From Cylicocyclus nassatus (lineage: Eukaryota; Nematoda; Chromadorea; Rhabditida; Strongylidae): 64,000 nucleotides of DNA. The notes beneath the pieces were generated by a model. That model saw nothing but the letters and a program-made list of their open reading frames with translations, was not told where the DNA came from and did not search any database. Position numbers and translations under genes: made by a program. The stretch is from the NCBI GenBank assembly GCA_958299035.1, contig CATQJL010000223.1:6685753-6749752 (forward strand), read 5' to 3'. Numbering within the stretch: the stretch's first letter is position 1; every line of letters starts with the position of its first letter. Shown piece by piece: positions 46,501 to 57,960 of this stretch.

Positions 46501-47352
46501 GGATTTTTTCTGCCTTACAATAATATCTCACCTGCCAGAAGCAGTTCCACTAGACATAATCGGAACATGCCCCTGTTCTCACGTCGCGGGAATCGGTCAA
46601 ACCAGAGAGGGTTGTAAGCTGGGTGCTCATAACCTCCATATGAGGGTGGAGGTGGCGGCGGATGATTTGGCGACAAAGGAGGTCGAAACTGTCCAGCTGG
46701 TGAAGGGGCCTGGTAGGTATTCTTCGACGAATCTGCGCCGCCCTAGAAGTTAGTGTATAGGGGGGAATAGCATTGGACATATATAAAGTCGAATTGGAAC
46801 CTACCCGAGTTGAGGAGGGTGTGAAGAAGCTTTTTTTTCAAATGGAGAGGCGTGATGCTGGCCAGTTGGCTACGCCCTCCGTTTTTAGAATGCTTTTTAG
46901 CTCTTCGGCGAGTCTACATCCCGAGAATCAAAAAAGGGGCGTGGCTTTTGAAAAGCCACTTTGAATTCTTGTAAAATTTTGAAAATCGTATGAAAAAATG
47001 ATAATTTGAGATTGAGCCTCAATGTATCGGGGGTTGTCATCAAAATTCAAACTTCGGGATTCTGTAAATTACAAACCTTTTCGATCCTAAATAATCTGCG
47101 CACTCAAATCATGCGAAAATTGTAAATCCTCGGTCTTTTATTGAGCCCTCCCCCCGAAGCAGCGCAGACGAGGAAGGATGATAGAAGCTGTTGCTATGCT
47201 AATGATATCAAATGAATGATGAGAGCAAAAAATGAGTAAGAAAGAAAATAAATTCGTTACCATACTTGATTGATTGTTATTTCCATGCTAGGAGCAGTGG
47301 GCGCTTGCGCGTAACCATAATGGTAGTTACCATATCTGTAGTCTTTACCCAT
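43526..47352 (-). CDS. proline-rich four-transmembrane protein (CD20/MS4A-like tetraspan)
   Basis: Exons on the minus strand are 47352-47266, 46742-46532, 46480-46377, 46154-46045, 45996-45910, 43751-43639 and 43584-43526. All phases join, giving 256 residues. The N-terminal 85 residues are cytoplasmic-like, rich in Tyr, Gly and Pro (GKDYRYGNYHYGYAQAP, then NHPPPPPPSYGGYEHPAY). Membrane segments lie at about residues 89-111, 120-142, 149-170 and 222-248. The loop between spans 3 and 4 is about 50 residues and holds two Cys (AFCLLGEHD, FSKCLYQLK). The tail ends KRTCSCS. The arrangement fits CD20-like or related tetraspan membrane proteins. Exact family and function are not established here. 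The start follows a GCGTTTCAG acceptor by 23 bp. Intron 5 is 2,158 bp and contains an antisense RTE relic. Confidence 0.85.
43985..45190 (+). pseudogene. RTE-type reverse transcriptase relic inside an intron
   Basis: Fragments in shifting plus-strand frames match nematode RTE polyproteins: MKTFTASGPDN (thumb of GTAPGPDN), HGVDSAYVRTLA, the active-site box as VDDIVLFSNS where F/YADD is expected, YLGRSL, and ENDRWTLRTLDQIFRDAKR. Many stops and frameshifts intervene, so it is inactive. It lies in intron 5 of the four-TM gene, in opposite orientation. Confidence 0.75.
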
Positions 47353-47375
47353 TGCTCTTGTGTACACCAAGTGAC

Positions 47376-47384
47376 CTGAAACGC
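47376..47384 (-). promoter_or_regulatory. probable spliced-leader acceptor of the four-TM gene
   Basis: On the minus strand GCGTTTCAG ends 23 bp before the ATG at 47352. No upstream exon was recognised. Confidence 0.5.
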
Positions 47385-47510
47385 CCGTGTCTTCATCTTT
47401 ATCTGCCCTTCAATAAGTTCTTCGACTGGTGCACCGAGTAGAAACCATGCAAAATTGACATAAACTTGACATGATCATGTTGGAAGCATTGAGAGTAAGC
47501 TTTGAAGTTA

Positions 47511-47545
47511 TTAGGTTGTTTCATGAGTAATTTTTTTTATTAATC
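47511..47545. repeat. isolated mariner-like terminal sequence
   Basis: TTAGGTTGTTTCATGAGTAA preceded by TA looks like one mariner inverted repeat. No opposite end was found nearby. Confidence 0.4.
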
Positions 47546-47873
47546 ACATCCGTCAGACTAGAAGTTCATTAGATTATCTTAGTCGCATTGGATGCAATTT
47601 ATACCCTCTTACTAACATTATTTATTGCCCTATTTTATCCAACGAGTTTCCAGGAAAGAGCCAAAATCTGCAACTTAAGGTTTTTGCCATGATCAAGTTT
47701 CGAAATTTTTTTAAAACCTTTTTATCGGTTTTCAAAAATTTCATGTAAAAGATGCTAGATCAAACCTAAGTACGATTTTTTTGTCAGCTTCACGATTTTG
47801 CAAAGTCATTTGAAGCCCACATTTCTTAATGTGGATGCCAAAGGACTTTTGGGCTTTCTACACTTCTGAGATA

Positions 47874-48041
47874 AATAATAAATAATAAATAATAAGTAAT
47901 AAATAATAAATAATAAGTAATAAATAATAAATAATAAGTAATAAATAATAAATAATAAGTAATAAATAATAAATAATAAGTAATAAATAATAAATAATAA
48001 ATAATAAATAATAAATAATAAATAATAAATAAATAAATAAA
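47874..48041. repeat. AATAATAAATAATAAGTA satellite
   Basis: AATAATAAATAATAAGT-type units repeat for about 165 bp directly before a Helitron-like element. All open frames here are artificial Tyr/Leu/Ile repeats. Confidence 0.8.
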
Positions 48042-48617
48042 TCTTATATATAAAGCTGAATGTCTGTTTGTCTGTCTGTCTGTACGTATGTTCCGAATAG
48101 AAAATTCCATTTCTGAACCGATCGGGACCAAACTTGGCACACATACACTTCGGGCCCCGGCGGGTGTCATAGGCTACTTTTCGTATCGATCGATATCGAT
48201 TTTATCGATTTTTTTGCAAAGTTTGAGCTACGGGGCTGGGATTTGGCACAGGGGGTAATCGAGCATGATGATCACCCCCGTGGGGGTGATCAGCATGCTC
48301 GATTACACCCCCTGCCAAATTCCAGCCCCTATCTCAAATTTTGCAAAAAATCGATAAAATCGATAAAAGTAATGCGCGATTTCGAAAACTAATATTATAT
48401 TCGTAATCAGCATGCTCGATTACCCCCCTGTGCCAAATCCCAGCCCCCTAGCTCAAATTTTGCAAAAAATCGATAAAATCGACATCAATCGATAACGAAA
48501 AGTGGACTGTGACACCCGCCGGGGCCCGAAGTGTATGTGTGCCAAGTTTGGTCCCGATCGGTTAAGAAATGGAATTTTCTATTCGGAACATACGGCGGAG
48601 CCGGGTATGCCAGCTAG
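48042..48617 (+). mobile_element. Helitron-like non-autonomous element 1
   Basis: It begins TCTTATATATAAAGCTG with CTGT repeats and ends GGGTATGCCAGCTAG, inserted between A and T. A CGGC-GGA-GCCG hairpin lies about 11 bp before CTAG. These are Helitron hallmarks. Inside is a palindrome centred near 48280 (GATCACCCCC / GGGGGTGATC), and TATCGAT words are frequent. No Rep/helicase coding sequence. Confidence 0.7.
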
Positions 48618-48853
48618 TAATAATATAAAATCAAATATAATATAATAATGATGTAAAATTACTTCAGAAAACTTCCAATATAGCAAGCGCACCTTTGGTA
48701 TAGAGAGAATGAACGATAAAAGCAAAATAGTGCAAATAAAAGAAGAAGAGGATGATGATGAAGATGAGGAAGGAGGACAGTAAAGTTGCTTTGTTACAGA
48801 CAGGAAGTTCTTGATTAGGCAATTCACAATTTTTTTCATATAAAAAAATTGAA
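48618..48853. other. spacer between two Helitron-like elements
   Basis: AT-rich, with a GAA/GAT-rich run near 48740-48775. No gene. Confidence 0.4.
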
Positions 48854-50043
48854 TCTCATATATATAGCTGAATGTCTGTTTGTCTGTCTGTATGTCTGTC
48901 TGTATGTCTGTCTGTCTGTCTGTTTGTACGTATGTTCCGAATAGAAAATTTCATTTCTGAACCGATCCGGACCAAACTTGGCACACATACACTACGGGCC
49001 CCGGCGGGTGTCATAGGCTACTTTTCGTCATCGATCGATATCGATTTTACCGATTTTTATCGATTTTTTTGCAGAGTTCACCTACAGGGCTAGGAGTTGG
49101 CACAGGGGGGAAGTGAGCATGGGGATTCCGAATACAATATTAGTTTTCAGGATCGTCCATTACTTTTATCGATTTTATCGATTTTTTTTGTAAAGTTTGA
49201 CCTGCGGGGCTGGAAGTTTGCACAGGGGGGTAATCGAGCATGCTGATTACGAACACAATATTAGTTTTCAGGATTATCGATTACTTTTATCGATTTTATC
49301 GATTTTTTTGCAAAGTTTGAGCTACGGGGCTGGGAGTTGGCACAGAGGGGTAATCGAGCATGGGGATTCCGAATACAATATTGGTTTTCGGGATTATCGA
49401 TTACTATTATCGATTTTATCGATTTTTTTGCAAAGTTTGAGCTACGGGGCTGGGAGTTGGCACAGAGGGGTAATCGAGCATGGGGATTCCGAATACAATA
49501 TTGGTTTTCGGGATTATCGATTACTATTATCGATTTTATCGATTTTTTTGCAAAGTTTGAGCTACGGGGCTGGGAGTTGGCACAGGGGGGTAATCGAGCA
49601 TGCTGATCACCCCCAAGGGGGGTGATCAGCATGCTCGATTACACCCCTGTGCCAAATTCCAGCCCCCTAGCTCAAATTTTCAAAAAATCGATAAAATCGA
49701 TAAAAGTAATGGACGATCCTGAAAACTAATATTGTATTCGTAATCTGCATGCTCGATTACCCCCCTGTGCAAACTTCCAGCCCCGCAGGTCAAACTTTAC
49801 AAAAAAAATCGATAAAATCGATAAAAGTAATGGACGATCCTGAAAACTAATATTGTATTCGGAGCTCACTTCCCCCCTGTGCCAACTCCTAGCCCTGTAG
49901 GTGAACTCTGCAAAAAAATCGATAAAAATCGGTAAAATCGATATCGATCGATGACGAAAAGTAGCCTATGACACCCGCCGGGGCCCGTAGTGTATGTGTG
50001 CCAAGTTTGGTCCGGATACGGCGGAGCCGGGTAAGCCAGCTAG
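48854..50043 (+). mobile_element. Helitron-like non-autonomous element 2 with internal palindrome
   Basis: Same ends as the preceding element (TCTCATATATATAGCTG start, GGGTAAGCCAGCTAG end, A/T insertion point). The interior is a large palindrome centred near 49613, with mirrored GATCACCCCC. The left arm carries a 120-bp tandem repeat and the right arm inverse copies of it. Confidence 0.7.
49111..49612. repeat. 120-bp tandem repeat inside Helitron-like element 2
   Basis: Unit starts fall at about 49111, 49231, 49351, 49471 and 49591, exactly 120 bp apart. Two central units are nearly identical. Because 120 is a multiple of three, one frame stays open for 142 codons, but it is not a gene. Confidence 0.8.
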
Positions 50044-52600
50044 TTTATTAATATTAAGCGCGATTAATCTTAATTTGTCTATTTTTTGTTTCAATAGTAC
50101 TACGACAAACCTCATTACATCGAAATCTATAAGTTCTGCGTACTTCTAATGTAGAACGAAAGGATGAGGGGTGGGGGCGGGGGACTGACATGGTGTGAGT
50201 GAACTCTTAGTGAAACTTTTATGTGACCGTAATACTATAAGGTAAAATCATATGTGACAAAATTTTTGTCTCAAAGTCGTACCATATGATTCATTTAAGG
50301 CAACATCAGGCCCAAAATGTGAGAATATCCTAAGCGAATCCGAATGGCAACTTGCAAAATTGAATGATTTCTGTACTTTTCCAAAACCTTTCATTCTTAT
50401 TAGAATTTCTATAGACTTTTCTGTCTGACCTAATTTGCAGGAGAGTGAAGAGAGCGACGGAATTGTGTTTGTTATTCGAAGCAACAATAAATCATGAAGA
50501 AAAATGCATTTTTTTCTTTTTATGTGCTTATCTACAAGAATACTGAGGAATTGAAAAAACTCAGAGGGTTCGATTTTTGAACTGAAATTGCTGTGATGAA
50601 GAACTCGTACCGTAATAAAAAGAAAAATACCCCTCCCCCCATGCAAACCACAGATGTTGCAACATTGAAGAAAGTGTAGGTTTTTCAGCGAAAATCAATG
50701 GGTGAATCAAGGTGAGCGTCTAAACATAAGCGGTCGCGAGTGCGACCAGTTTTTCCCGACAAAAGACAAAATGTAGGCGGTAATCACTGAATCAGTGTGA
50801 TGAAATGCTGATCATACAAGGGCAAGGGTGCTAACAATAAGTTTATATAGGGAGGGGGGGGGGATTGCCTGGAAATATCAGTTGGCTTGAAAGTTATTGT
50901 AGAATCAAATAAAGTTCTCGAATCGTAAACTTGATTTCGCGTTTTGTCTCCCAAGCATAGAGTAAGCTTTGCGATTTACGAGTGTGACCAAATTGCGATT
51001 TTTTCTTTTCTGAGGTGAAAAAAAGCCTCCATATGACACTTCAAAACTCTTGAATTCAAGTGTGCTCTCACAAAATATTGAAGTATCGCTGGCTACCCCC
51101 AAAAAAATCTGCAAAAATTTCTTACATAGCAGTAATTCATGTATTACTCTGGCAGACTTCGATCCTCGCATAAAGAAGCAAAAATAAAAATTCGTGAAGA
51201 ATGCTATTTTGTAGGAAAAATTCTCCTATCGCTGCTTCCCTAATTGGAACTTCAAACTAGTCTTTAGCAAGAATGTTGTGACGTTTTTTTTTCGAACGTC
51301 AAATTGCTTTGTAGAAAAATGCAGTATTGGGACTTTTTCTAAAAAACAACGTTTTTTTTTAACTTCTTTTGGTTCCACATCTGCGAAATTGTAATCAGCG
51401 TAGTGATGGATGGGCTCGTACAGAAATTTTCGGGTTTTTGGGGCTGACTAGTCTAATATTTTTCTAACCGACTCACAAACACGAGGAGGTGGCGAATTTG
51501 AAAGCTTCGTTCATAAATATTTGCTAAAAATGTTGCGTTCAAACCCTACGCTGAATCGTGAACCATTCTTTACTTTCCAATATAAACTCTTGAATTTATG
51601 TTCAGGGTGGAAAAGTCATCGAATTTTAATTGAGGTACTCAAGAATTTCTTGCCAACCTACCCTGGCTGTGAATTACTTGATAAACGCGAATGTTGAGGA
51701 GTCTAAAGAGATCCAAAGATTACCAGATACAGCGAAAAGAATGCTGAGATAATGTCTGGTAGAAATTATGTACTATAGTAAAACCATATACGGGGGAGTT
51801 CTACACCCCACTTTCTCCTTCTTATTCTCAACAAAACAATACTGGAATTCATTGAAGCGAGCTATAAAGTGCTAGTCTATTTTTAAGAGATAATGTAGTC
51901 ATTTGAGGGGATTCTGTAAAACGGAACGATACAAAATACTTATTCAAGCAGGAGTTTCAATGGTAGCTTTGACTACTATAAAACAATAGTAGCTTTGACT
52001 ACTCTAAACAAAATGATTTTGAAGTATGGCAATTGTGTTGAGAAAAAACGCCAGTTAGAAAGTTTTTCTTTACAAGGAAAGTTCGCTTTTTCAAAAAGGC
52101 GATTCGTAGGATGAGTATACTCACGGACAGAGCTTCAATGCTGATGTCAGTTATACCTTCTATATCTGCGATGCGCTTTTCCAAAAAAATTGTAGGTTTT
52201 CTTATGCCAAAATTTCGTGCATTTTTTGGTCGCAAAATCACGGTAGTTTTCACACAAAAGTATGCAGGCTCAGGCAAAACACTAAGCGTTGCGACCATAC
52301 TTCCATTATAAATCCAAGAAATCCCATAACTTCCTTTATGAAAATGCATCGCAGATATAGAAGAGATTTGAGATCAGCGTTTCAAGGTCTATCAGGTCAA
52401 GGTGTTTAAAGGGTTGGTTAGTGGTTAATGTACTCCTATGCTGACAAGGGAGCATCGCTTGGTCGAGACAGCGATTCAGAAGGTGATGTAATCACCTAGT
52501 CTTTGGCAGTTCCGTAAGTTCTCAACTTGGTGGAAGTCATTACCGTACCGTACTGTGATATCATAACATAGACTAAATATCTTATAGCTCAAATTTATCC
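50044..52600. other. intergenic, no gene supported
   Basis: Minus-strand frames at 50248-50646, 50905-51171 and 51999-52349 are open, but none has splice sites or a recognised family. A run of ten G lies near 50855. Confidence 0.3.
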
Positions 52601-52817
52601 AAGTTGTATCCAAGTTTCAAGACTAGAACAAAACTGAGAATGACGCCAAAGCCATACGCCATGCATGCCAAGAAATTTGATCTCTTTTCACATCGATCTG
52701 CGAGCACACAATGGAATGCAAAATTAGGCAAGAAGCAAATAAGAAACCTACCATCAGTTAGGTCGGTCTTCTAGCTAAACTTTCCATCAGTTCTCACAGA
52801 GTATAATTGGTATATGA

Positions 52818-53392
52818 TTAATCATTAACTATGAGTCACAAATAAAGGAGAGACTAAGCAATGGCGCAACGAACGAACTGGTGGCTCTATTTGCACAGGC
52901 AGCTCTCTCGCTTAAGCTACACCTCTGCGTGAACGAAAACTCCCATCCCAACATTGAAAAAGTGAAGTATATGACGTGTCAAGTCAGAAGCTGTTACGAA
53001 ATTCTCAAGGTATTGGCACTGTGTTTAAAAAAAATAGGAAGCTTATGTTATTGCAAGCAAAGTTCACGCCGTTGAACGTACCTATCCTAAAGCGTATGAG
53101 CTAAACATGGACAGCACTGCAAATAGTGCTCGGTCAAAGTTTTTGACTTGTCGTTTTCAAAGATTAGTCCCTGATAAAGGCGTTCGCTCATGCGACGCGT
53201 ACGCGAGCATTCGATGCTTAAGAAAGGTGCTTGTCCGCTGCGTTCGCATCGCTTTGATCAAATTTTCAAAAATGATTATCCGCAAGTTGTAAGTTTCAAA
53301 GAGGAATTGCGTGATACACTTTCGCACTAAACACTAAAAATCTTCAGGATTTAGAGTCAAAACTCGATTACGCTAAAAAATTATTTCATAAG
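52818..53392 (+). other. unidentified gene or pseudogene, three phase-compatible exons
   Basis: Segment a (open from 52818, donor after 53009) reads ERLSNGATNELVALFAQAAL and IEKVKYMTCQVRSCYEILK. Segment b (53038-53226) reads EAYVIASKVHAVERTYPKAY and VPDKGVRSCDAYASIRCLRK. Segment c (53348-53392) reads DLESKLDYAKKLFHK. All junctions are phase 0. The first intron would be only 28 bp, below normal size, so it may be a frameshift in a decaying copy. The second, of 121 bp, is normal (GTGCTT...CTTCAG). No family recognised. Confidence 0.4.
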
Positions 53393-53796
53393 GTAAAAAA
53401 AACGACTGCAACTGGAGTATAAAAATGTCAAAATGTCGTGTACAATTTATTAAATTGGAACCAGAGTCTCGCTCCAAAAATTTTGAAATTCCGTCACCTC
53501 TTCCAAGTTCGATAAAACCGTTTGAAATAACATAATCCGGACAGAGATCCTTACTCTTTCCGACTATTTGCCAAGCAGGAATCGTCATTGTTATATCGTG
53601 GCAATAAAGTCTGTTGAAGGCAAATACTCAAATAGCGTTTTTCCAACATTCAATCTCCAAAGGTGCTGAAGGGGCCAGAGATCTAACGACTTCGGTTTGA
53701 GTTTTACAACCTACGCTTTTCAAATAAAATAATTTTGTGCAGGACGAGGAAACGAATTTTCCACTCCTTCTATTGATTTACCGATTTTGAGGAAAA

Positions 53797-53954
53797 ATGA
53801 ACTCTTATCATTCATCATCAAACCGCTTCCAGTCTTCGAGTAAACAATAGCGGTGGAAGTCATCTTCATTTCACGATGAAGTTCAAGTAGTATTTCAAGG
53901 CGATGCGGTCAAGAAGTTGACCTGTGCTACAAGAATAGTAGAAGCTGAAAACAG
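53797..53954 (+). other. exon-like segment with in-frame stop, unidentified
   Basis: ATG at 53797 opens a Ser-rich frame (NSYHSSSNRFQSSSKQ) that hits TAG at 53848-53850. It then continues open through DEVQVVFQGDAVKKLTCATR to a consensus CAG|GTAAGT donor after 53954. Either the true exon starts after the TAG or this is a broken gene. Confidence 0.3.
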
Positions 53955-54001
53955 GTAAGTGAAAGCCTTCAGAGTTGTCTACCAATCTTGCTCTATTGAA
54001 C

Positions 54002-54044
54002 CAGCCAAACCCACGGTGCGGGCGAAGCCAGACATGCCAGCTAG
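54002..54044 (+). mobile_element. Helitron-like 3' end remnant
   Basis: GCGGGCGAAGCCAGACATGCCAGCTAG followed by T repeats the hairpin-plus-CTAG terminus of the two larger elements. The 5' part is not recognised. Confidence 0.5.
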
Positions 54045-55398
54045 TACTGCATAATTCCTGTACTACGAAGAAAAGTACTTTACAGATTAAAACGCTGCTC
54101 TAAGCATTTTAATGAATTTTTTGAATTTTTGGAGCAAGATTTATTTTTCGACCTGATAAAAATAATAAGGATATAAGATTTTTTCTCGAATATCACAAAA
54201 TTATGTCATTATCAGGAAGGTTCTTCCAATACTCTAAAAAGAAGTTTTATGCTCTTTTTAGAAAATTGTACAATTCTCATACTTTCTGAGGTTTGGATAA
54301 ACCGAATCGGGAGCTTAACCACAACGAGTATTCGAAATCCTGGAAACCAAAAAAAAGCTGTGAAAGAGAATTTATCATTGCAGAACTTTTGCTACAATCA
54401 TTTGCAATCAAATATCGTCCAAAATTAAAAAAAAGAATTTTTAGTACAAGTATTAGGCAAGGTAAGAACGATACTTAGAAACTTCAGCAGTTTCTTTTTG
54501 ATCATCAAAAGAATCCATTTCAAAGCACATTTGCCGGAAAGGGAAGAAATTTTGCGTTAAACACTTCGGAGTGTTAATCTATTTTTATTTCAAGAAATTT
54601 CGGCAATGTTTCACAACGACATAGTAGATAGATCCCTGAAATACATGAGTTCAATACTTGCACAGGTGAAATTTACGAAACTGGCGCCTAGAATCAAGGA
54701 GTAGCAAGAAAGTTCATCAAACAAGTAATCGACCCAGCCGTCAGCGAACTAAGTGAGATCCGCAGATAAGGGATGACTGGAGTAAGGCGGCCGTCGACGC
54801 CGATGCTCGAAGCTGAAATCCGATAGAGGAAGGGCAGAGTACACGCGAAGACAACATTCACTCCAATTATTCTGGCCCAGCCGGGAATGTCTGCTGAGAG
54901 CGAGGGGAGGGGAATGGGCTAGAAGAGATATCTGGTTCATTCTGACTGTTATGCTTTAACCTAACATGAAATTTATCAGATCCCTCCTTGCAAGTAGACA
55001 AATCGATATTCGACCACGAAAGATACTGAACTCGACAAAACGTAACCCCCCCCCTCCTTCTCAACAGCTGGACTATTACCCTTCGAAACAAGTCTCTCAA
55101 AAATCTACTTTTTTCAAACTGCGTAGATATAGTCTCTATGATATAGGTCATTTCGAAATCGTGACGACGAATTTGACTGCGGTCTTTGCGCCCACAGGAG
55201 CAAATAACACTCAAACAAAAAGGCGTCACCTCAACGCTTAGCTCAATCACTTCCAGTGTCTAAGTTCTCATACGTAAGCAGAAAAACCATTCAAGTAAGG
55301 ACGAAAACTAACAAAATGCGTTTGCTTGAAGTGCGTGCGTGTCGCGCGCAGAGTCGCTCCGTCGTCACGAGTTTTCGAATGCTCTATGCGGGTAGAAG
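54045..55398. other. intergenic, nothing firmly recognised
   Basis: Frames at 54293-54478 and 54966-55241 are open on the plus strand without splice or family support. A C9 run lies at about 55048. Confidence 0.3.
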
Positions 55399-55514
55399 AA
55401 CGAACACTTCAATTAGGCACCGCCTCTGCGGGCTGCTGGTCCTTTCGTCCTATTGTTGTGCATCGTGTTAGGACCAGTAGTCCGCGGAAGCGGAGCCTAA
55501 TTGAGGTGTTCGTT
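55399..55514. mobile_element. short foldback element (AACGAACAC ends)
   Basis: AACGAACACTTCAATTAGGC and its inverse GCCTAATTGAGGTGTTCGTT bound 116 bp. Similar ACCTCAATTAGG words occur within the foldback at 7452-7702. Confidence 0.6.
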
Positions 55515-55922
55515 GTTTGGAAATCAGGCTTTTTAAACGTTGAGAGACACTAGAAAATGTAGTAGGTAATGGAGATTTGTAGATTTCACAGAGGTAATTT
55601 GACATGCTGATTTCAGAATTGATACCCATTACCTTGAGATATGTTAAGATAAAAGATAAAGATCTGAATTCTGGCTGAAACTTCAATTGTGGAATCAATT
55701 AGTATGCTGTTAACGACCGTTATTCCTTCAGACTGATGACGCTGCGATATCCACCGGACTAGCGCTTTTCTTGTTCACCTTAATCGTAGTACCGCAAAAC
55801 GAATTCGATGCTTAGTTACGACCCCCTCCCTCAGTCTTACCCCCAATACGATCCCCCCCCCCACCCCCACGTCGGGCACGCCTGGCCTCACGCTCAACGC
55901 TGGTTATCAGCCCTGAATTCAG

Positions 55923-56136
55923 ATTCAAGTACTACTTCTAAGGAATGCTTCAATGTAGGTCGACGTATAGTGTGTGAGCACGGAGCCTATGAAGCAGATG
56001 GTCGCGAGTGCGATCCTTTTCCGTTTCAGTATTTTTGCTTTCTTTTTGCCCAGAACTGCTGTTGCACCTCTACAGGGTGGCTGAAAAGTATGGGCGTCAC
56101 ATTTTTAGTTCAATTCTTCATAGCAAACAAAATTCT
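55923..56136 (+). other. two exon-like segments, unidentified
   Basis: After an AATTCAG acceptor the frame gives DSSTTSKECFNVGRR and REC. After a second acceptor at 56053, ELLLHLYRVAEKYGRHIF continues to an AATTCT|GTAAGT donor at 56136. The join between them is not resolved and no family is recognised. Confidence 0.3.
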
Positions 56137-56703
56137 GTAAGTTTATTTTTGCATGTTAAAAACATTGGTATCTTAGTGTGTTACTCTTGCAAGACTGGGT
56201 TCCTGCACATGCGTACAGAGTTCAGCAGCTTATCTTGAATTTGATGGGTCAAAAATGCTAATTGAAGAATGTAGCATTGCAAATCCATTGAAATAATCCG
56301 AATATCAATCGATTTGAATCTAAGATTAAGGTTTTGTAGAGCACAGTCCGATCAATAATACAGTGCCGTAACAGCAAAAAATTCTCCTAAAAAAATAAGA
56401 CGGTACTAAATATGGTGTTAACTGAACGCACCACAGCGCCTCTCAAGAGAAAGTAGACTCAGAAGTTCCGTTTGCGTCAGAAGACTTCAGTTCGCTTGAT
56501 TTACTTATTCTTAATACAGAGACTGCCCAGAAGCTACAGGCATATTAGCCGCCATGATAGAAAATTTCAGAAAAAGATATATTACATGTTGTAACGCCAA
56601 TACTTACCGGCCACCCCGTACACAATTTTCGTATGTTCTCTTCTTTGAACTTGACCATGTTCGTATCGTGTCTTGTAGGATTTTTATATGTCGAAACCAG
56701 TGA

Positions 56704-57075
56704 TTGGTGGAATTAACTCAACGTTCAGAACGACTTGTCTTTGTCAGAAGCCTAAAAAGGATTGTAGCATTCGTACTTTTTTTCACTTCAACGCTAGACG
56801 TCTCGTCAAACGCTGTCCGTCTAGACCTTCCCGTGGTGCAATGCACTGGAAGGCAAAACGAGAGTGCCAATTTTCAATCTTGCATAAGACCACTGGTTCG
56901 CACAATCGTGACGGACGCAACTGAGTTTATACTCAGTGTGCCAAGCTATGAATTGTGTACTTTGAGCTTGCCTAATGATAGCAGGAGCAAGAGATCATTC
57001 GTGATGGCAATACATTCATTTTTATTATTCATAGCAGGATTCTTGGAAGATATCCATGCTTCTTCAGGTGTTTTT
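56704..57075 (+). other. open frame with signal-like segment, unidentified
   Basis: The frame contains a hydrophobic stretch (RIVAFVLFFTSTLDVSS), then a Cys-containing region (VVQCTGRQNESANFQSC), then a second hydrophobic stretch, to a CTTCAG|GTG donor-like site. An overlapping frame (56688-56924) is equally open. It could be a secreted protein exon. Low support. Confidence 0.22.
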
Positions 57076-57157
57076 CGTGCGCATTTCTCATTCTCAAGAG
57101 TCAGTAGTACATTTCACGACGAATATGCCGCCATCGTGTGCTTCAAATTTATGTTTA

Positions 57158-57310
57158 CTCAAAGGTGAGAATACCTCGCTTCATACAAGCCAGATTCTTC
57201 ATCCTAGTGCACAAAGGTCTTCCTGTGTCACCTATGTATACTGATCCATTTAGACATTCAGATTGGTACATAACTCCCAATTTTGCACAGTCTTCCGCTT
57301 CCCCGTAAAG
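57158..57310 (-). pseudogene. possible GIY-YIG endonuclease relic of a Penelope-like element
   Basis: The minus strand reads GVMYQSECLNGSVYIGDTGRP and then LCTRMKN, close to the VVYxxxC...YIGxTxRxLxxR pattern of GIY-YIG domains attached to Penelope-like reverse transcriptases. No other part of such an element was identified. A MITE abuts it on the right. Confidence 0.4.
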
Positions 57311-57337
57311 GCAAACGATGCAGTCCTTTGATATATA

Positions 57338-57496
57338 GGCTCCTGCATTACGAAGGCACAATATCTTTGGGCGCGAACGCGGCTTTATTAGCCCCAAAGC
57401 GCAGAGGTAGGGGACTTACAACGGTGAAGATACGCGTGCGTCGCGTCCGCGCCCACTCAGCTAATACTGCTTCTGCGCATTCGTCATGCAGCAGCC
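57338..57496. mobile_element. MITE, GGCTNCTGCANNACGAAGG family (copy 2)
   Basis: The ends GGCTCCTGCATTACGAAGG and its inverse ATTCGTCATGCAGCAGCC match the copy at 31171-31325. The interior carries GGGCGCGAACGCGGC. Confidence 0.6.
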
Positions 57497-57960
57497 TTCA
57501 CATTGCGTATCGTAGCATCTCTCTCTGACCAATTGTTTTTTTATGCTTTGCATATCACTGGTATATCAACTAGTCAAACATCATCTTGTAGTCGGCTCGA
57601 GGGATCCACTGTTTATTTGCCCTGCTGATTTATCGCAAATGAAAGGTATAGGCCGCTGTGCTCGGAGAGCAACGCTCTTGCGTCCATTCGAGGCAGTTCA
57701 TGACTGGAGGAGACGCAGAGAAAACAGGCAACGGGAGTGCACGAATGAAGAGGAGTGACGCCCAATACACACCTTGCGCACACTCCGCGCCCTGCGCGGA
57801 TGACCTATATACATAGCTGGAGTTTAGTGTCATTACACTGCCTATTGCCACTTAATCTTCATTAGACTTTCCTATTCGTGACAGTGTGACTGTGTAATCA
57901 TTACTGAGCGAAATTTTTGTAGCCTTCTCGTGGCCCGTGCATACTCCTATAGCAGTTTTA

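Noticed and set aside
47806..48170. 112-114 codon frames rich in Tyr, Leu and Ile
   Set aside because: They translate the AATAATAAAT satellite; no real composition or start context.
49197..49625. 142-codon open frame with repeated YGAGSWHRGVIEH
   Set aside because: It is the 120-bp tandem repeat of a Helitron-like element read in a frame kept open by the repeat length.
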